Shown: positions 6,542 through 13,074, counted from the first letter of the stretch. The stretch: DNA of 15,071 nucleotides from Sedimenticola sp. (GCA_027041035.1 JALULB010000050.1:1-15071), one strand, 5' to 3'. The notes: generated by a model not told the origin, from the letters alone. Numbers and translations are program-made.

Positions 6542-7201
6542 TTACCGGTTCAGCCATGTCAACAGATCCCCGGGGGCGGCGATCATCCCTTCCGCCCCCC
6601 AGGCCTCTGGCCTGTCTTCCGCGCCGATATAGCCGAACAACGCGACCAGCGCGGGCATGCCGGCGTTGTGCGCGGCTTCGATGTCGCGCTCGGCGTCGCC
6701 CAGATACAGGGTTTCGCCGGGTTCGGAGCCAAGCTGTCGGCAGGCGGTCAGCATCGGCAGGGGATGCGGTTTACGCTCGGCGGTGGTGTCGCTGCTGACG
6801 ATGCTGGCGGCGCGTCCGTCCAGTTCCATCGCGGCGAGCAGCGGATCGGTCAGCCAGCTGGGTTTGTTCGTGACGATCCCCCAAGGGATGGCGCGCCGTT
6901 CCAGCGCTTCGAGTACCTCGGGCATGCCGGGGAAAAGCCGGGTCTGGCGACAGATATTCTCCTGGTAGAGGCGCAGAAAGGTCTGGCGCAGGGGTTCGAA
7001 ACCGGGGTCTTCCGGTTCGATGCCGAAGCCGAGGCGAATCAGCGCGACGCCGCCATGCGAAACCGCCGGGCGGATGATCTCGAACGGCAGCGCCTCGCGG
7101 CCGTTCAAGCGCAGGGTTTCGTTCAATGCCCAGGCGAGGTCGGGGGCGGTGTCGGCGAGGGTGCCGTCCAGGTCGAACAGCACGCCATGCATGGCCGTCA
7201 T
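6542..7201 (-). CDS. mupP: HAD-family sugar phosphatase, probably N-acetylmuramate 6-phosphate phosphatase
   Basis: A 219-aa HAD hydrolase: nucleophile Asp10 and acid/base Asp12 in [10 protein letters not shown], motif II in GIVTNKP, motif III Lys in RKPHP, motif [12 protein letters not shown]. Such proteins are often called phosphoglycolate phosphatase (Gph). Two things favour MupP: it overlaps ubiG by 4 nt (ATGA), as in Pseudomonas where mupP lies directly after ubiG, and the stretches [15 protein letters not shown] and [13 protein letters not shown] resemble Pseudomonas MupP as I recall it. MupP removes phosphate from MurNAc-6-phosphate in the AmgK/MurU cell-wall recycling route to UDP-MurNAc. 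Gph activity on 2-phosphoglycolate remains the alternative, particularly if the organism fixes CO2. Confidence 0.75.
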   Translation of the reverse strand: MTAMHGVLFDLDGTLADTAPDLAWALNETLRLNGREALPFEIIRPAVSHGGVALIRLGFGIEPEDPGFEPLRQTFLRLYQENICRQTRLFPGMPEVLEALERRAIPWGIVTNKPSWLTDPLLAAMELDGRAASIVSSDTTAERKPHPLPMLTACRQLGSEPGETLYLGDAERDIEAAHNAGMPALVALFGYIGAEDRPEAWGAEGMIAAPGDLLTWLNR

Positions 7202-7908
7202 GCTTTTTCGGTGCAGGACAGGTAATTCACCGAGACATCGCGTGGGTCGAGTTTGTAGGTATCCGTCAGCGGGTTATAGGTCATGCCGCTCAGATCGCGG
7301 GTGCTCAGTCCGGCGCGCCGCGCCCAGGCATCGAGCTCGGACGGACGGATGAAGCGCGCGTATTCATGCGTGCCGCGCGGCAGCAGGCCGAGCACGTATT
7401 CGGCGCCGACGATCGCGAACAGGTAGGACTTCGGATTCCGGTTCAGGGTCGAGAAGAACACCTTGCCGCCGGGCTTGACCAGCGTCGCGCAGGCGCGGAT
7501 CACCGATTCCGGGTCGGGTACGTGCTCCAGCATCTCCATGCAGGTGACGACATCGAAGTCGCCGGGGCGTTCCTCCGCCAGGGCTTCGACGGGCTGTTGG
7601 CGGTAATCCACTTGCAGCCCGCTTTCGTGCAGATGCAGTTGGGCGACGCGGATATTCATTTCGCCCATGTCGATCGCGGTGACATGCGCGCCGCGCGCGG
7701 CCATGCTCTCGGCGAGTATCCCGCCGCCGCAACCGACATCCAGTACCGTTTTGCCCTCCAGCGCGGCGTGCCCGTCGATATAGTCGAGGCGCAGCGGGTT
7801 GATCTCGTGCAACGGCTTGAATTCGCTGTGTGGGTCCCACCAGCGCGAGGCGAGGGCCTCGAACTTGCTGATTTCGGCGGGATCGACGTTGGCGGCGGTT
7901 TCGGACAT
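7198..7908 (-). CDS. ubiG: Ubiquinone biosynthesis O-methyltransferase
   Basis: A 236-aa class I SAM-dependent methyltransferase that carries out both O-methylations of ubiquinone synthesis. The N-terminus [20 protein letters not shown] then [20 protein letters not shown] is the UbiG signature; the SAM-binding motif I is LDVGCGGG (residues 56-63), followed by the acidic IDMG, and [12 protein letters not shown] is motif II. The start is the ATG at 7908 with AGGA upstream, because UbiG proteins begin this way; the same frame stays open to 7995, but that stretch holds the promoter region. It lies head-to-head with icd and is followed by the HAD phosphatase with an ATGA overlap. Confidence 0.94.
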   Translation of the reverse strand: MSETAANVDPAEISKFEALASRWWDPHSEFKPLHEINPLRLDYIDGHAALEGKTVLDVGCGGGILAESMAARGAHVTAIDMGEMNIRVAQLHLHESGLQVDYRQQPVEALAEERPGDFDVVTCMEMLEHVPDPESVIRACATLVKPGGKVFFSTLNRNPKSYLFAIVGAEYVLGLLPRGTHEYARFIRPSELDAWARRAGLSTRDLSGMTYNPLTDTYKLDPRDVSVNYLSCTEKA

Positions 7909-8020
7909 GACGGCATCCTGTTGGCTGGCGGAGGCTGGATCTGCCTCCGCCAAATTATATAGCCTCCGCCGGTGATGGGGTACAATGGCGCGCATTTATC
8001 CGACGAAAACAAGGTAAACG
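7909..8020. promoter_or_regulatory. Divergent promoter region of ubiG and icd, with inverted repeat
   Basis: 112 bp separate the two starts. On the minus strand TATAAT (7959-7954) is a consensus -10 for ubiG; on the plus strand TACAAT (7981-7986) is a good -10 for icd. I see no strong -35 for either. A perfect 10-bp inverted repeat (TGGCGGAGGC at 7926-7935, GCCTCCGCCA at 7943-7952, 7-nt spacer) lies in the ubiG leader, and a third copy of GCCTCCGCC is at 7962-7970, so the ubiG -10 is bracketed by copies of the same motif. This looks like an operator or a small repeat; no known regulator can be named. Confidence 0.55.
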
Positions 8021-9238
8021 ATGGAAAAAATCAAGGTGGAAAACCCGGTCGTCGAGCTCGACGGCGACGAGATGACACGCATCATCTGGCACTTCATCAA
8101 GGAGAAACTGATTCTCCCGTATGTGGATCTGCCGATCCGTTACTACGACCTGAGCATCCAGAAGCGCGACGCGACCGACGACCAGATCACCATCGACGCG
8201 GCGAACGCCATCAAGGAGGTCGGTGTCGGCATCAAGTGCGCGACCATCACGCCGGACGAGGCGCGCGTCGAGGAGTTCGGCCTGAAGAAGATGTGGCGCA
8301 GCCCGAACGGTACGATCCGCAACATCCTCGGTGGCACGGTGTTCCGCGAGCCGATCATCTGCGAGAACATCCCGCGCTACGTCGGCGGCTGGACCCACCC
8401 GATCGTGATCGGTCGTCATGCCTTCGGCGACCAGTATCGCGCGACCGACTTCAAGGTGCCCGGCGCGGGCCGCCTGACGATGAAGTTCGAACCGGCCGAC
8501 GGCGGCGAGGCGGTCGAATACGAGGTCTTCGAGTTTCCCGAGGCCGGTGTCGCGATGGGCATGTACAACCTGGATGAATCCATCCGTGGTTTCGCGCGTT
8601 CCTGCATGCATTTCGCCCTGGCGCGCAAGTGGCCGCTGTACATGTCCACCAAGAACACCATCCTGAAGGCCTACGACGGCCGCTTCAAGGACCTGTTCCA
8701 GGAGGTCTACGAGGCCGAGTTCAAGGCCGACTACGAAGCCGCCGGCATCTGGTACGAGCATCGCCTGATCGACGACATGGTCGCCTTCGCGATCAAGACC
8801 AGCGGCAAGTTCGTCTGGGCGTGCAAGAACTACGACGGCGACGTGCAGTCCGACGTGGTCGCGCAGGGCTTCGGTTCGCTCGGTCTGATGACCTCGGTAC
8901 TGCTGACCCCGGACGGCAAGGTCGCCGAGGCAGAGGCCGCGCACGGCACCGTCACGCGCCATTATCGCCAACACCAGCAGGGCAAGAAGACCTCGACCAA
9001 CCCGATCGCATCGATCTTCGCCTGGACGCGCGGCTTGCTGCATCGCGCCAAGCTCGACGGCAATGACGGGTTGAAAGCCTTTGCCGAGACCCTGGAGCAG
9101 GTCTGCGTGGATACCGTCGAGTCCGGCTATATGACCAAGGACCTGGCCTTGCTGGTCGGTGACGACACGCCGTTCATGACCACCGAGGAATTCCTCGCCA
9201 AGCTCGACGAAGGCCTGCAAGCCCGGATGGGCGGCTGA
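8021..9238 (+). CDS. icd: NADP-dependent isocitrate dehydrogenase, eukaryotic-type (type II)
   Basis: Oxidative decarboxylation of isocitrate to 2-oxoglutarate with NADPH formation (TCA cycle). At 405 aa it belongs to the homodimeric IDH subfamily shared with eukaryotic IDH1/IDH2 and alphaproteobacteria, not the ~415-aa E. coli type. It aligns with human IDH1 with the same numbering through the substrate site: Arg100 (SPNGTIRN), Arg109 (VFREPI) and Arg132 ([13 protein letters not shown]). Further on are [17 protein letters not shown], the metal-binding [13 protein letters not shown], and [13 protein letters not shown] in the NADP region. An AAGG ribosome site precedes the ATG. The inositol-monophosphatase-family gene follows after 9 nt in the same frame. 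Confidence 0.95.
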   Translation: MEKIKVENPVVELDGDEMTRIIWHFIKEKLILPYVDLPIRYYDLSIQKRDATDDQITIDAANAIKEVGVGIKCATITPDEARVEEFGLKKMWRSPNGTIRNILGGTVFREPIICENIPRYVGGWTHPIVIGRHAFGDQYRATDFKVPGAGRLTMKFEPADGGEAVEYEVFEFPEAGVAMGMYNLDESIRGFARSCMHFALARKWPLYMSTKNTILKAYDGRFKDLFQEVYEAEFKADYEAAGIWYEHRLIDDMVAFAIKTSGKFVWACKNYDGDVQSDVVAQGFGSLGLMTSVLLTPDGKVAEAEAAHGTVTRHYRQHQQGKKTSTNPIASIFAWTRGLLHRAKLDGNDGLKAFAETLEQVCVDTVESGYMTKDLALLVGDDTPFMTTEEFLAKLDEGLQARMGG

Positions 9239-9247
9239 GTCCCCGGG

Positions 9248-10042
9248 GTGCTGAATCAGCTCGGCGCGCTGCTGCGCGATGCCGGTCGGCAACTGCTGTT
9301 GCCACGCCTGCATCGCGTAACGCGTGACTACAAGGCCGATGGCAGTGTCGTCACCGAGGCGGACCTGGCCTTGCAGGATCACTTGCTGCAAGCGTTGGAC
9401 ACTCGCTGGCCCGGAATCTCGCTGCTGTCCGAAGAGATGCCGGAGGCGCAACGCCGGCGCGCGCTGGACAACGCCACGCAAGGCGTCTGGGCATTGGACC
9501 CGCTCGATGGCACGACCAACTTCGCCAGTGGCATCCCGTACTTCTGTATCTCGCTGGCGTTGATTCGCCATGGGGAGCTGGAGCTGGGCGTCGTCTACGA
9601 TCCGAATCGCGACGAGCTGTTCACCGCCGAACGGGATGGCGGCGCCGCGTTGAACGGCGAACCCCTGCGGCTGACGCCACTCGATCTGCCACTGCGCAAG
9701 GCGGCGGCGATCGTCGATCTGAAGCGTCTGCCGAGCGCGATGGCGACACGACTGGCCACCGCGCCGCCATACTGCTCGCAACGCAGTTTCGGTTCGGTCG
9801 CGTTGGACTGGTGCTGGCTGGCGGCCGGACGCGGGCAATTGTACCTGCATGGCAGCATGAACCTGTGGGACTACGCGGCGGGTCTGCTGGTCTTCCAGGA
9901 ATCCGGCGGTCATGCAAGTACCCTGGATGGCGAAGCGGTGTTTCTCCCGCGCCTGGAGAAACGCTCCGCCGTGGCCGCCGTGGAGCGGCGCTTGTTCGAT
10001 GCCTGGCGGCGGGGATTGGCCGCACCAGATCAAGACGCGTGA
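9248..10042 (+). CDS. Inositol-monophosphatase-family phosphatase
   Basis: A 264-aa Mg/Li-dependent phosphatase of the IMPase/CysQ/histidinol-phosphatase superfamily. Metal ligands are visible: Glu62/Glu63 in LLSEEM, Asp84 and Asp87 in WALDPLDGTTNF, and Asp208 in LWDYAAG. DPLDGTTNF favours the IMPase/SuhB-like branch over CysQ, but the physiological substrate (inositol phosphate, histidinol phosphate, PAP or FBP) cannot be told from sequence; PAP hydrolysis would be useful in a sulfur bacterium, which is only a guess. The start is a GTG at 9248, with no clear ribosome site, just 9 nt after icd and in its frame, so it depends on icd translation. Confidence 0.87.
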   Translation: MLNQLGALLRDAGRQLLLPRLHRVTRDYKADGSVVTEADLALQDHLLQALDTRWPGISLLSEEMPEAQRRRALDNATQGVWALDPLDGTTNFASGIPYFCISLALIRHGELELGVVYDPNRDELFTAERDGGAALNGEPLRLTPLDLPLRKAAAIVDLKRLPSAMATRLATAPPYCSQRSFGSVALDWCWLAAGRGQLYLHGSMNLWDYAAGLLVFQESGGHASTLDGEAVFLPRLEKRSAVAAVERRLFDAWRRGLAAPDQDA

Positions 10043-10084
10043 GTGTGCCCGACACAGGGAGGTTTTCAGCAACTTACGCGATCA

Positions 10085-10093
10085 TGCTAGAAT
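10085..10093 (+). promoter_or_regulatory. Extended -10 promoter of the thioredoxin gene
   Basis: TGCTAGAAT (TGN plus TAGAAT at 10088-10093), 33 nt before the GTG start, with only a weak -35 (TTCAGC at 10065). The AT-rich stretch that follows contrasts with the GC-rich genes on both sides, supporting a separate promoter. Confidence 0.5.
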
Positions 10094-10125
10094 ATTAGAC
10101 TTTTAAAATATACGGGAGAGAATCC

Positions 10126-10485
10126 GTGGCAGTGGTTGAACTGAATAAAGACACCTTTGAAGATGCGGTGAAAGACCATAGTTTCGTCATCGTCGATTTC
10201 TGGGCGCCCTGGTGCGGCCCCTGCCGCAGCTTCGCGCCGACCTACGAGAAGGTTTCCGAGGAGTTCCCGGACATCCTGTTCGCCAAGGTGAATACCGAGG
10301 ACGAACAAGAGATCGCGGCGCACTTCAGCATCCGCTCCATTCCCACGTTGATGGTTTTTCGCGACAACATCATCATCTACAGCGAAGCCGGCGCGCTGCC
10401 GGAAGCCGCGTTCCGCGAGTTGGTCTCCAAGGCCGGCGAGCTGGACATGGACGAGGTGCGCAAACAGGTGGAAGAACAACAATAG
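10126..10485 (+). CDS. Thioredoxin-family protein
   Basis: A 119-aa thiol-disulfide reductase with the classical active site WCGPC (Cys30 and Cys33), preceded by VIVDFWAP, and the cis-proline Pro73 in SIPTLMVF. No signal peptide or membrane segment, so it is cytoplasmic. It differs from E. coli TrxA in the central part and carries a ~15-residue charged tail (LDMDEVRKQVEEQQ), so it is probably a secondary thioredoxin. It starts with GTG at 10126, after GGGAGAG at the right distance. It has its own promoter and is followed by a strong hairpin, so it is a single-gene unit. Confidence 0.92.
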   Translation: MAVVELNKDTFEDAVKDHSFVIVDFWAPWCGPCRSFAPTYEKVSEEFPDILFAKVNTEDEQEIAAHFSIRSIPTLMVFRDNIIIYSEAGALPEAAFRELVSKAGELDMDEVRKQVEEQQ

Positions 10486-10496
10486 TTGTCGTGGCG

Positions 10497-10527
10497 CCGC
10501 CGTCGGTCTCGGTTCGACCGACGGCGG
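10497..10527 (+). terminator. Terminator hairpin behind the thioredoxin gene
   Basis: An 11-bp perfect GC-rich stem (CCGCCGTCGGT 10497-10507; ACCGACGGCGG 10517-10527), extendable by one pair, begins 11 nt after the stop. The following GTCCTTGT is only weakly T-rich, so termination may be partly Rho-dependent. Confidence 0.6.
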
Positions 10528-10625
10528 GTCCTTGTGACAGGCCGTGCTGTTCCCGTATATTCGACAGTGCGGATATTGAGCCGTAACTTGCACGGTATCA
10601 GCTGTTTAGCTCTTGATTTATTACA

Positions 10626-10655
10626 TTGAAATAAGCTTTTTTAACGAAATATCTT
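10626..10655 (+). promoter_or_regulatory. Possible promoter of the AT-hook gene
   Basis: TTGAAA (10626-10631), 18-nt spacer, TATCTT (10650-10655), in an AT-rich stretch between the thioredoxin terminator and the AT-hook gene. It would give a leader of about 100 nt that contains the stem-loop at 10712-10743. Confidence 0.4.
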
Positions 10656-10711
10656 GTCCCAAGGGAGCAACAGCGGAACCGAATTATCTTTAATCAGTAA
10701 GTATTGCCCAA

Positions 10712-10743
10712 GGACGTGGGCTGGCGGTGGAATCGCCACGTCC
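10712..10743 (+). promoter_or_regulatory. Stem-loop just before the AT-hook gene start
   Basis: GGACG (10712) pairs with CGTCC (10739-10743) and TGGCG with CGCCA around the loop GTGGAAT; GGACGTGG/CCACGTCC is an alternative 8-bp pairing. It stops a few bases before the G-rich ribosome site (GGGGGGAAGGTGG), so the leader could control translation. Confidence 0.4.
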
Positions 10744-10759
10744 GGGGGGAAGGTGGATT

Positions 10760-11251
10760 ATGAAAAAACAGAACAACGTCGGAGACGTGGAGAGTAGTGA
10801 ACAAACGTCCTCGTACAGCCCCTCATTCGAGGAGGAAAGCAAGGCCCCACGTCGGGGTCGTCCGGTTTCACTGGATGTGCTGAAAAGGAAACTCGCGGAG
10901 GCCGAACAACGTGCCGTGGCGGAGCGGGACAAGCGTCGGACCCAGGTCGCGGAAGCGCGTGACAAGGCGGCGCGCGCGGTCGCGGAAAAGATGGTGATGC
11001 GCAGTGAACTGGCCAAAGTCCGGCGGGAACTGGCCGCCGTAACCAAACAATGGGCAGCGGAACGGAAGGAAGCCACGCGTGCCGCGAAGAAGGCGGCGGC
11101 CTGGGATGTCGCGCTGGAGAAGTTTCGCCGTCGCTGGGAGAAGGAATACCAGGAGAAAGAAGCGCGCGCGCGCAAGCGGGGTCCGGGCCGACCGAAGAAA
11201 CGCGGGCGCCCGAAGGGCTCGCGGAACAAGCCCAAGGAATCACAGGCCTGA
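10760..11251 (+). CDS. Coiled-coil protein with AT-hook motifs at both ends
   Basis: I do not recognise this 163-aa family. What is visible: an acidic/Ser-rich N-terminus (1-26), an AT-hook core RRGRP (31-35), a long highly charged Ala/Arg/Lys/Glu helix from about 38 to 135 that should form a coiled coil, and a basic tail with two more AT-hook cores (GRP 143-145 and RGRP 148-151, in RGPGRPKKRGRPKGSRNK). AT-hooks bind the minor groove of AT-rich DNA, so a nucleoid-associated or DNA-tethering protein that dimerises through its coiled coil is the natural guess. The ATG at 10760 follows AAGGTGG; an in-frame ATG at 10727 lies inside the leader stem-loop. It precedes the orphan ParA gene on the same strand, about 300 nt away. 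Confidence 0.78.
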   Translation: MKKQNNVGDVESSEQTSSYSPSFEEESKAPRRGRPVSLDVLKRKLAEAEQRAVAERDKRRTQVAEARDKAARAVAEKMVMRSELAKVRRELAAVTKQWAAERKEATRAAKKAAAWDVALEKFRRRWEKEYQEKEARARKRGPGRPKKRGRPKGSRNKPKESQA

Positions 11252-11257
11252 TCGAGC

Positions 11258-11286
11258 CCTCCGCCTCGCTCGATACCTGGCGGAGG
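11258..11286. repeat. Inverted repeat with the GGCGGAGG motif behind the AT-hook gene
   Basis: CCTCCGCC (11258-11265) and GGCGGAGG (11279-11286) form an 8-bp stem with a 13-nt loop, 6 nt after the stop codon, so it may act as a terminator. There is no T-run. GGCGGAGGCTATA-AATT (11279-11295) repeats the motif of the ubiG promoter (minus strand GGCGGAGGCTATATAATTTG at 7970-7951). Confidence 0.5.
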
Positions 11287-11299
11287 CTATAAATTCGTG

Positions 11300-11318
11300 G
11301 TAACTACTCCGCGAGTAG
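11300..11318. repeat. Extra copy of the foldback element's end
   Basis: GTAACTACTC (11300-11309) is the exact complement of the end at 11489-11498 and forms a small hairpin with GAGTAG (11313-11318). It lies 31 bp outside the left end of the 168-bp element and looks like a leftover or duplicated terminus. Confidence 0.55.
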
Positions 11319-11330
11319 ATCAAATAAAGG

Positions 11331-11498
11331 GTAACTGCTCAGATCGCCGCTGAAATACGTCAGATCAAGGCAAAAAATGTGATCGTTACAGGGACGTAAC
11401 TTATTAGGGCAATGCAGGAGCAATTGCCGGTTTACACGTGTAAATGACCATTTTTGAACGCAGAGCTGGCGCATTTCAGCGGTTAGCTGAGTAGTTAC
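11331..11498. mobile_element. 168-bp foldback (MITE-like) element with ~36-bp inverted ends
   Basis: The left end (11331-11366, GTAACTGCTCAGATCGCCGC...) and the reverse complement of the right end (11498-11463, GTAACTACTCAGCTAACCGC...) agree at 29 of 36 positions by hand alignment, including CCGCTGAAAT exactly; weaker similarity (CAAAAAATG against CAAAAATGG) extends further inward. The element carries no gene. Ends starting GTAA recall the IS66 family, but no transposase is nearby and I see no 8-bp target duplication. It fills most of the 305-bp gap between the AT-hook and ParA genes; the rest of that gap holds the GGCGGAGG repeat, the extra end copy and the ParA ribosome site. Confidence 0.62.
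11408..11444. repeat. Nested palindromes inside the foldback element
   Basis: GGCAAT (11408) and ATTGCC (11423-11428) form a small stem, and TTTACACGTGTAAA (11431-11444) is a perfect 14-bp palindrome. Such a site can be an operator or a centromere-like sequence, and it lies 113 bp before the ParA-type gene; it may equally be only the middle of the mobile element. Confidence 0.5.
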
Positions 11499-11556
11499 GA
11501 AACTTTCGGGTTGAATCGCGGCGACACCATCACACGGAACCATCAGGAGAACGCGC

Positions 11557-12186
11557 ATGCAAACCATCATGTTGATGAACGCCAAGGGTGGCTGCGGCAA
11601 GTCCACGCTGGCCACCAATCTGGCCACCTGGTATGCCGACGAAGGCTTCAAGGTCGCGCTTGCCGACCATGACCCACAAGGCTCGACGCTGGACTGGCTG
11701 GAGGCGCGCCAGGACTACGAAGGCATCCCGGAGATCGCCGCCATCGACGCGGTGAATGGCCCGGCGCGCGCGCCGAGGGGAACGGATTATCTGATCATGG
11801 ACGTACCGGCGAGCATCCACGGCAAGGATATCAACGCCCACCTGCGACGCGTCGATACCATGATCATGCCGGTGCTGCCCTCGCCGCTGGACATCCGCGC
11901 GTGCAAGCGCTATCTGAAGGAACTGAGCAAGAACAACCGCATCGCGCGCGGCCAGCTACGCGTCGGCGTGGTCGCCAACAGGGTGCGCGAGAATACCCGC
12001 GCTTTTCACGAACTGGAGGCATTCCTCAATGGCCTGGAGATCCCGTTTCTCGGCAAATTGAGGGAAAGCCAGAACTACATCCGCGCGGCGGAAACCGGGC
12101 TGGGGATCTTCGAGCTGGCGCCGTCACAGGTGTATGCCGATGTGGTGCAGTGGGACGCCATCATCGACTGGCTGAACGAGCAATAA
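11557..12186 (+). CDS. Orphan ParA/MinD-type ATPase
   Basis: A 209-aa ATPase with the deviant Walker A motif KGGCGKST (Lys10-Thr17, with the ParA signature Lys10), the DHDPQGS switch (Asp39) and a hydrophobic Walker B strand ending YLIMDVPA. ParA ATPases dimerise with ATP, coat the nucleoid and move or space a cargo through a partner that stimulates hydrolysis. There is no helix-turn-helix N-terminus (as in plasmid ParA of type Ia) and no ParB gene; soj/parB of the chromosome is longer and usually sits with gidAB. So this is an orphan of the kind that positions protein cargo (chemotaxis arrays, carboxysomes, granules). The cargo is unknown. AGGAGA precedes the ATG. It ends 13 bp from the converging SDR gene. 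Confidence 0.87.
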   Translation: MQTIMLMNAKGGCGKSTLATNLATWYADEGFKVALADHDPQGSTLDWLEARQDYEGIPEIAAIDAVNGPARAPRGTDYLIMDVPASIHGKDINAHLRRVDTMIMPVLPSPLDIRACKRYLKELSKNNRIARGQLRVGVVANRVRENTRAFHELEAFLNGLEIPFLGKLRESQNYIRAAETGLGIFELAPSQVYADVVQWDAIIDWLNEQ

Positions 12187-12199
12187 CGGACCGCCCGTG

Positions 12200-13066
12200 T
12201 TACCGCCGCAGGCAATCGACAAGGCCGGCATCGAGATCGGGGAAGCGGAACGTCACGCCGAGTTCCTCGCGCGCGCGCCGGTTGCGGAGGCGCCGGGATT
12301 CGCGCAGATAGCTCAGCAATCCGGGTGACAAGCGGCCTTCCGCCTCGGCAAGCGAAATCTCCGGCAGGCGTGGCAGACCGGCCGCGTCGGCGACCCGGTG
12401 AAAGTAATCGGTCATGTTGCCCGGCCTGCCGTCACAGGCATGGTAAACCCGACCGGGCAGCCCCCGTCGCATCGCAGCGACACACAGACTCGCGAGATCA
12501 TCGACGTGGATGCGATTGGTATACGGCGCCTCGTCGCGGCGAACGATCGGCTCGCCCGAGCGGATGCGCGCCAGGGGCAGGCGACCCGGGCCATAGATGC
12601 CGGCGACACGCAGGATCACGACCTCCACGCCGCTGGCCTCTGACCAGGACAACAACGCCTGTTCGGCAACCCGGCGCCGCCAGGCGCGATCGGCGCCCGG
12701 ATTCGGAGGCCGGTCCTCCTCCACCCAGTCGCCCCCACAATCACCATAGACACCGGTGGTGCTGATATACACGACACGCCTGGGTATCCCGGTTCCGCAG
12801 GCATGCAGCCACGCCCGCAGACGACTGTCCTCGCGACCCTCGCCGGGTGGCGGAACGAAATAGAACACCGAAGACGCGGCAGCCGGTAACGCGGGCAGTC
12901 CGCCATCCTCGATGGAATCAAGATCGGCAAGCCGTGCGCGCACACCCAACGCCTTCAAGCGCGCCACCGAGGCGGAACCGCGCACGACGGCTTCGACAGC
13001 CTGTCCATCGGCTTGCAGCAGGCGTGCTACCCGACGACCGACATATCCACATCCAACAACAAGCAT
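12200..13066 (-). CDS. Atypical SDR / NAD-dependent epimerase-like protein (YeeZ type)
   Basis: A 288-aa Rossmann protein: GCGYVG (Gly5, Gly7, Gly10) at the very N-terminus, STTGVYGD (102-109) and LRVAGIYGPGR (152-162), as in the extended SDR family. The catalytic YxxxK is missing: the position reads WRRRV (129-133). It is thus of the atypical YeeZ-like branch, whose substrates are not known and which may bind a nucleotide without classical dehydrogenase chemistry. It starts 8 nt after the stop of the cysteine-cluster gene upstream, so the two form an operon. Its 3' end faces the ParA gene with 13 bp between stops. Confidence 0.82.
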   Translation of the reverse strand: MLVVGCGYVGRRVARLLQADGQAVEAVVRGSASVARLKALGVRARLADLDSIEDGGLPALPAAASSVFYFVPPPGEGREDSRLRAWLHACGTGIPRRVVYISTTGVYGDCGGDWVEEDRPPNPGADRAWRRRVAEQALLSWSEASGVEVVILRVAGIYGPGRLPLARIRSGEPIVRRDEAPYTNRIHVDDLASLCVAAMRRGLPGRVYHACDGRPGNMTDYFHRVADAAGLPRLPEISLAEAEGRLSPGLLSYLRESRRLRNRRAREELGVTFRFPDLDAGLVDCLRR

Positions 13067-13074
13067 ACCCTGGA

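Noticed and set aside
6542..7201. Firm call as phosphoglycolate phosphatase (gph)
   Set aside because: The ubiG overlap and family-specific stretches fit MupP better; Gph is kept only as an alternative.
7955..10072. A 705-codon open frame on the minus strand opposite icd, the IMPase-family gene and the promoter region
   Set aside because: It mirrors the codons of two well-supported genes, has no recognisable domain and runs through a promoter region. Such antisense frames are common in GC-rich DNA.
11331..11498. A complete IS66-type insertion sequence
   Set aside because: Only the GTAA start of the ends fits; there is no transposase frame and no 8-bp target duplication at either edge.
11557..12186. 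A chromosomal or plasmid ParAB-parS segregation locus, or a carboxysome McdA
   Set aside because: No ParB or McdB gene, no parS-type repeats and no carboxysome genes are in the window, so only an orphan ParA can be claimed.
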